Assembly: GCA_946186335.1 (NCBI GenBank)
Contig: CAMHMW010000066.1
Location: 1-9,342, forward strand
Reading direction: 5' to 3'
DNA length: 9,342 bases
From: an uncultured Candidatus Melainabacteria bacterium
GTDB lineage: Bacteria; Cyanobacteriota; Vampirovibrionia; Gastranaerophilales; Gastranaerophilaceae
The position numbers and the translations under genes are program-made. Below, piece by piece: positions 6,088 through 9,342 of this stretch. How positions within the stretch are numbered: position 1 is the first letter of the stretch; the number at the start of each line of letters is the position of its first letter. The notes under the pieces were generated by a model. The model did not search any database. It worked only from the letters and a program-made list of their open reading frames with translations, and was not told the origin of the DNA.

Positions 6088-7049
6088 TAATTTTCAAGAT
6101 TTTCTTTTAAAGATTTTTTGTATGACTGTATAAGTGATTTTGGAGAAAGAATTTTGCAATCCTTTCCCCATTTGAAAACATGCCACATAATTTCTTTGTC
6201 GCCGCTTGCTTTAAAAGTAACGGTGTATGTTCCGTCAGGGTTGAAATTACCTTTTTGTGTCGGGTGAAAATTATACTGACTTGCATCTGCGGCTCTTTCT
6301 TTGCTGAAAAGAAGTTTTACGTTTAATATTTCCCCGTGATAAACCCCGAATGACAGGTTTTTGTATTTTTGCAAATCAAAATCACCCTTATCGAAGGTTT
6401 TTTCGGTAGGTTTCAGTTCTTCAAATTTGTGCAATAAGAAATTGTAAATACCGTCACCTTTTGCTTTTTCCCTTGCTACAAGATAAATTTTATCACCATA
6501 AATCATCCCCAGAGGTTCTATCAGACGCTTTTTGTCATGGTAAATTCCCTCTACCATTTTACTTCCTCGAATAGCATTTCTGATTATTTCAAGTGTAGTC
6601 AGACTTATCTTATACTGAGGCATTTGGCGAACGGCATACCCTTCTGTTCGCATTATAAGTTCGATATTATTTTCTATTGAATCGATATTCTTTTTATTAA
6701 ATGCCTTAATTTTTTCAACGGTTTTGCCGAGTTCCTCTTTTAATTCCCTGTTGGTTGTTCTTCGCTGATACTGTTCAATATTTGCAACTTCTTTCGGAGT
6801 AAAGGAAATCAGGGGACTTATTGAATAATTTGTGAACCCCCAGTGTTTTTGGTTATCTTCAATTCCGTCCAGTTCATCCACCTGCGGAAAGGTGTTCAGA
6901 ATACTGTCACGCATACGTTCAGCCGTTCTTCTTGAAACATTGTAACGCTCTGCAATTTCATTTATTGTAACTCCCTGAACTTTAGAGGCAATAAAAACTG
7001 CCAAGTCCAAAATGTCTGTAACCCTTGAATATCTTGGTTTATCTTCCAT
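6084..7049 (-). CDS. WYL-domain transcriptional regulator with N-terminal HTH
   Basis: The 321-residue protein has the standard layout of WYL regulators. A helix-turn-helix occupies about 27-50 (VTINEIAERYNVSRRTAERM). A linker follows, then the WYL domain (about 149-215, with IEPLGMIYGDKIYLVAR, where IYL stands in for the name-giving WYL), and a C-terminal WCX-like extension (243-317). Family members sense a ligand, in some cases a nucleotide or single-stranded DNA, and act as repressors or activators of DNA-damage, defence or metabolic genes. The ATG at 7049 has AGGAG 6 nt upstream and a strong promoter. The target is not evident; the divergent small gene and the gene's own promoter are the nearest candidates. 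The 3' end converges on the PHP gene, both stops sharing TTAA. Family assignment is firm and the regulon is unknown. Confidence 0.9.
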   Translation of the reverse strand: MEDKPRYSRVTDILDLAVFIASKVQGVTINEIAERYNVSRRTAERMRDSILNTFPQVDELDGIEDNQKHWGFTNYSISPLISFTPKEVANIEQYQRRTTNRELKEELGKTVEKIKAFNKKNIDSIENNIELIMRTEGYAVRQMPQYKISLTTLEIIRNAIRGSKMVEGIYHDKKRLIEPLGMIYGDKIYLVAREKAKGDGIYNFLLHKFEELKPTEKTFDKGDFDLQKYKNLSFGVYHGEILNVKLLFSKERAADASQYNFHPTQKGNFNPDGTYTVTFKASGDKEIMWHVFKWGKDCKILSPKSLIQSYKKSLKENLENY

Positions 7050-7068
7050 GCTTTACTCCTTTTTTTAT

Positions 7069-7097
7069 ATTATATCACATACGACCGTTTTTGTCAT
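7069..7097 (-). promoter_or_regulatory. Promoter of the WYL regulator
   Basis: On the minus strand ATGACA (7097-7092) is followed after 17 nt by TATAAT (7074-7069), with an extended -10 TG just upstream (TGATATAAT). The start would be near 7062, giving a leader of about 12 nt that contains the AGGAG ribosome binding site. Confidence 0.75.
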
Positions 7098-7152
7098 AAG
7101 TGTAACATATTATATTTTTGTAATCAGCAAATAAGAAGAAAGGAACAGAAAA

Positions 7153-7296
7153 ATGATTATTTTAGAAGCAATTTTGGGATTTTTCATTTTGGATGAAGTA
7201 TGTAAAGCCGTTGACAGTGTTTATAAAGATCAGGATCAGTTGTATGATGAAATAACACGTCTGCGCAGAGAACTTGCCCATGCAAGAAGGGTTTAA
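7153..7296 (+). CDS. Small 47-residue protein, hydrophobic N-terminus and charged helix
   Basis: This short open frame starts with ATG 13 nt after the start of AAAGGAAC, giving an AAGGA ribosome binding site about 8 nt upstream. Residues 1-13 are hydrophobic (MIILEAILGFFIL). Residues 24-46 form a charged amphipathic stretch with heptad-like Leu/Ile spacing (LYDEITRLRREL), suggesting a short coiled coil or membrane-surface helix. It fills the gap between the WYL regulator, from which it diverges, and a hairpin terminator 22 nt after its stop, which is what a real gene would show. A weak TATTAT at 7108-7113 might be its -10, but no good -35 is present. I do not recognise the family. A membrane microprotein or a small partner of the WYL regulator are possibilities only. 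Confidence 0.6.
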   Translation: MIILEAILGFFILDEVCKAVDSVYKDQDQLYDEITRLRRELAHARRV

Positions 7297-7318
7297 TTTA
7301 TCAGTATAAGAAAGGAAG

Positions 7319-7350
7319 AATGGCGGGATTATTACCCCGCCATTTTATTT
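7319..7350. terminator. Bidirectional hairpin terminator between convergent genes
   Basis: AATGGCGGG (7319-7327) pairs perfectly with CCCGCCATT (7336-7344) across an 8-nt loop. On the plus strand TTATTTT follows, ending the small gene. On the minus strand the hairpin begins directly after the stop of the GNAT-like gene (7347-7345) and is followed by a pyrimidine-rich TTCTTCCTTTC, so it probably serves both directions. Confidence 0.85.
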
Positions 7351-7911
7351 TCCTATAAATTCAACAACATCTGTTTTTAACGGTTCAAGTCCGACTTTTT
7401 GCAGAAATTTTGCATCCTGTGGTTCTGCAACATAGACAACGGGTTTTACTCCCGATTTTTCCGCCAGTTCTCTGAACGCTTCAATTGTCGCTCTTGCAAT
7501 ATGTTTTACATCTCTTGACCTGCGGTTTTGCTCATAAGCATATCTCGGATGGGTTCCGATTTTGAAAACTTCAACGGTATCTTCGCCTTTTTGAATTTTT
7601 CCGGTTGACATAAGGCAAACTATTTTTGACGGGTCAATTTTTTCAAATTTGCCCTCTTGTCCTGTTAAGGCATAAACATTTGCGGCTCCGCCCGTTAAAC
7701 GTGCTTCTTCCGAAATTTCTGCCGACATATTTTTGCCGCCCCACAAATATCTTACGGCATCTATATTGTTTAAATCTTTGCCCAGATTTGTTTCAAATTT
7801 AATTAAATTGAAATCTGCTTCTTTCCAGCTTTTGTTTAATTTGCCTTTAATTTTGCCCGTTCCGATATAGGTTGCACCAAAATAAGTTCTGTCGTCAGAT
7901 ATATTTAACAT
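7345..7911 (-). CDS. GNAT-fold-like protein, possible acetyltransferase
   Basis: The 188-residue protein reads like the GNAT acyltransferase fold in its second half. A strand and turn VEVFKIGTHPRY (113-124) is followed by a basic loop QNRRSRDVKHIA (128-139), a long helix (138-153), a strand VVYVAEP (158-164) and the helix DAKFLQKVGLEPL (166-178), like the usual N-A-x-x-F-Y-x-x-x-G-F segment. The glycines of the acetyl-CoA pyrophosphate loop (R/Q-x-x-G-x-G/A) are missing, so it may be inactive or use another ligand. YFGA at 10-13 is the Phe-Gly motif seen in two neighbours. The start is secure: AGGAG sits 5 nt upstream and overlaps the TAG of the preceding gene, so the two genes are translationally coupled. 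The fold call comes from pattern only and is moderately sure. Confidence 0.6.
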   Translation of the reverse strand: MLNISDDRTYFGATYIGTGKIKGKLNKSWKEADFNLIKFETNLGKDLNNIDAVRYLWGGKNMSAEISEEARLTGGAANVYALTGQEGKFEKIDPSKIVCLMSTGKIQKGEDTVEVFKIGTHPRYAYEQNRRSRDVKHIARATIEAFRELAEKSGVKPVVYVAEPQDAKFLQKVGLEPLKTDVVEFIGK

Positions 7912-7919
7912 TTTAACTC

Positions 7920-9342
7920 CTAACTGTGAATAATAACTTTTGACTTATCTCCGCCAGTGACACGTTCTATATCAGAAGCGAATTTTTTATACTGTTCTGC
8001 CGAACAAATTACTCTGCCTGTAACTTTTTCCAAATTCGGCGGGAATACGGAAATGCAGGATTCAAAAATTTTTCTTTTTGCGTCAAGCGTGAGGTTTCCG
8101 TTGATTACTTTTACATTTTTGAGCAAATCATCTTCGTTAAATCCGAACATTGAGTAAGGTACTGAAATGCCACTGTTTGGATTCAGACTGTAAACAGGTC
8201 TGTATGAACCGATTTCATAAAATCCGTCATCCAATTTTTTAACGGGAACTTTTAAAAATCTGAACATTTCATAAGTGTTGTTTTCTTTAATTGCTTTTGC
8301 AAAATTATATGCGGGTTTAATATCCGGTACCGTTTCATTGAGTTTGTCGCTGATAAGTATTGCCTGATATGCCTTTGGTCCTTCATCAATAACGCCCGAA
8401 TGACATTTCAGATTTTGTGCTTTTATAAATCTTTTAACCTCATCAACAAGTCCGATGGTTATAATATTATTATTTTCAACCCCCTGAATCTGGTCTATTT
8501 TGCCTCCGGAGGTTGTCATACCGATTAGCGGTTCCCAGAGTTCTGATTTTCCGCGTTTAAGATATATGTAAAAATCGCCGTCCTCGAGGGCTGCTTCTGC
8601 TTTATCTACACTTGAGCGTGTACACCAGTTGCGGCAGCTTAATATTTCAAGCATAGAGATATTTTTTTCTTTATTTTTCAGGTCATGTGCAATTGACGGA
8701 ATCTTTACCCAGACCGGTTTGTCACCCGATAGTCCTATACTCATAAGCAAATTATCACGTAATCTGTGAGTGTAAACTTCCAAAAAAGATAAACTTGCAC
8801 AACGCACTTTTCTGTCTTTGGGTGCAATTTGCTCAAATCCTTTTATTGTTTCCAGTAAAGCATTTTGATCAAACGGTACCGGTAAATACCTATTATTGGC
8901 TTTCAATTCGCTTGAAACCGAATGCCATATTATAAATCTTAATGACGGATTATCCTTAATTTTTTTCACAAGTTCGGGGTTGTATTGCGTTCCGTCCGAT
9001 AAGATTTGTTCGGGGTTTTCCAGAAAACTTTTCCATTCCGCCATACGAACAGCCCTTGCTTCATTTATTTTATCAATTGAATTTGCCCTGACATCCTGAG
9101 GGATGTAACTTTTCCATTTGATTTTCTCAACTAAACTCTCTTTATACGGTGCATAAGCCCTGTTTTCGGTAAATAATGATTTTACGGCGGTTTTAATTTT
9201 TGCGGTATTCAGCATACTTCCGTCAATGCGGAAAGTTTTGTTTGCATCAAAAATCTCAGCAGCCATATAGTCAAAAACCGACTTATACAATTCGCAGGGG
9301 GATTTCCCGCTGAAAGATACCGTATCAGCCGCTAATGTCTTA
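7920..9342 (-). CDS. Large protein of unknown function with Trp-Cys-Thr / GDFYIYL module, 5' end outside the window
   Basis: The frame stays open from the TAG at 7922-7920 to the right edge. A TTG at 9290 gives 456 residues, but 17 in-frame codons precede it without a stop and include VSFSGK, the Phe-Gly motif of the neighbours, so the true start probably lies beyond 9342. Numbered from the TTG, the protein has a helical first half (1-210), then a Cys-rich NWCTRSS (221-227), GDFYIYLKRGK (238-248) and GGKIDQIQGVENNN (262-275). That module resembles one I recall in PcfJ-like and other uncharacterised phage or mobile-element proteins; its function is unknown. Near the C-terminus, VKVINGNLTL (393-402) looks like a single beta-repeat unit. 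No signal peptide or membrane segment is visible. It is the first gene of a coupled pair with the GNAT-like gene, 8 nt downstream. Confidence 0.75.
   Translation of the reverse strand, partial: KTLAADTVSFSGKSPCELYKSVFDYMAAEIFDANKTFRIDGSMLNTAKIKTAVKSLFTENRAYAPYKESLVEKIKWKSYIPQDVRANSIDKINEARAVRMAEWKSFLENPEQILSDGTQYNPELVKKIKDNPSLRFIIWHSVSSELKANNRYLPVPFDQNALLETIKGFEQIAPKDRKVRCASLSFLEVYTHRLRDNLLMSIGLSGDKPVWVKIPSIAHDLKNKEKNISMLEILSCRNWCTRSSVDKAEAALEDGDFYIYLKRGKSELWEPLIGMTTSGGKIDQIQGVENNNIITIGLVDEVKRFIKAQNLKCHSGVIDEGPKAYQAILISDKLNETVPDIKPAYNFAKAIKENNTYEMFRFLKVPVKKLDDGFYEIGSYRPVYSLNPNSGISVPYSMFGFNEDDLLKNVKVINGNLTLDAKRKIFESCISVFPPNLEKVTGRVICSAEQYKKFASDIERVTGGDKSKVIIHS

Noticed and set aside
7957..9099. 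Short plus-strand open frames at 7957-8157 and 8896-9099
   Set aside because: They lie antisense within the large minus-strand gene, with no ribosome binding site, domain or promoter.

Overview
The window is AT-rich bacterial DNA with nine protein-coding genes, two of them cut by the window edges, and no RNA genes, insertion sequences or CRISPR array that I can see. The best guess for the source is a host-associated, non-photosynthetic cyanobacterial relative (Candidatus Gastranaerophilales / Vampirovibrionia). This is inference: it rests on the AT-rich composition and on a short Phe-Gly motif (AFGS, YFGA, FSGK) near the N-terminus of three otherwise unrelated proteins, which I remember as common in that group. 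A low-GC Firmicute-like source is not excluded.

Left part (1-2356): a minus-strand shikimate-pathway operon, aroK then aroB, coupled by an ATGA overlap. Divergent from it is a plus-strand gene for a lipoprotein of the amino-acid ABC transporter substrate-binding family, with no permease or ATPase beside it. A TTGACA/TATTAT promoter and a 9-bp-arm dyad lie between the two.

Middle (2357-4880): two tandem paralogous genes for membrane-anchored proteins that end in an unusual, longer-than-normal LysM-like domain. They share the C-terminal domain (46 of 69 residues identical by hand count), the transmembrane segment and the upstream DNA, but their repeat-rich linkers differ. The second also carries a tract of about 117 residues of alternating Pro-Thr/Pro-Lys. 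Each gene ends in its own hairpin terminator, so they are probably separate transcripts under common control. This pair is the strongest candidate for an undescribed system.

Right part (4881-9342): a PHP-type metal-dependent phosphoesterase-like protein converges on a WYL-domain transcription regulator, their stop codons sharing TTAA. Divergent from the regulator is an unlisted 47-codon small gene, closed by a bidirectional hairpin that also ends a minus-strand pair: a large protein of unknown function with a Trp-Cys-Thr / GDFYIYL module, followed 8 nt later by a GNAT-fold-like protein whose ribosome binding site overlaps the upstream stop. The large gene runs off the right edge.
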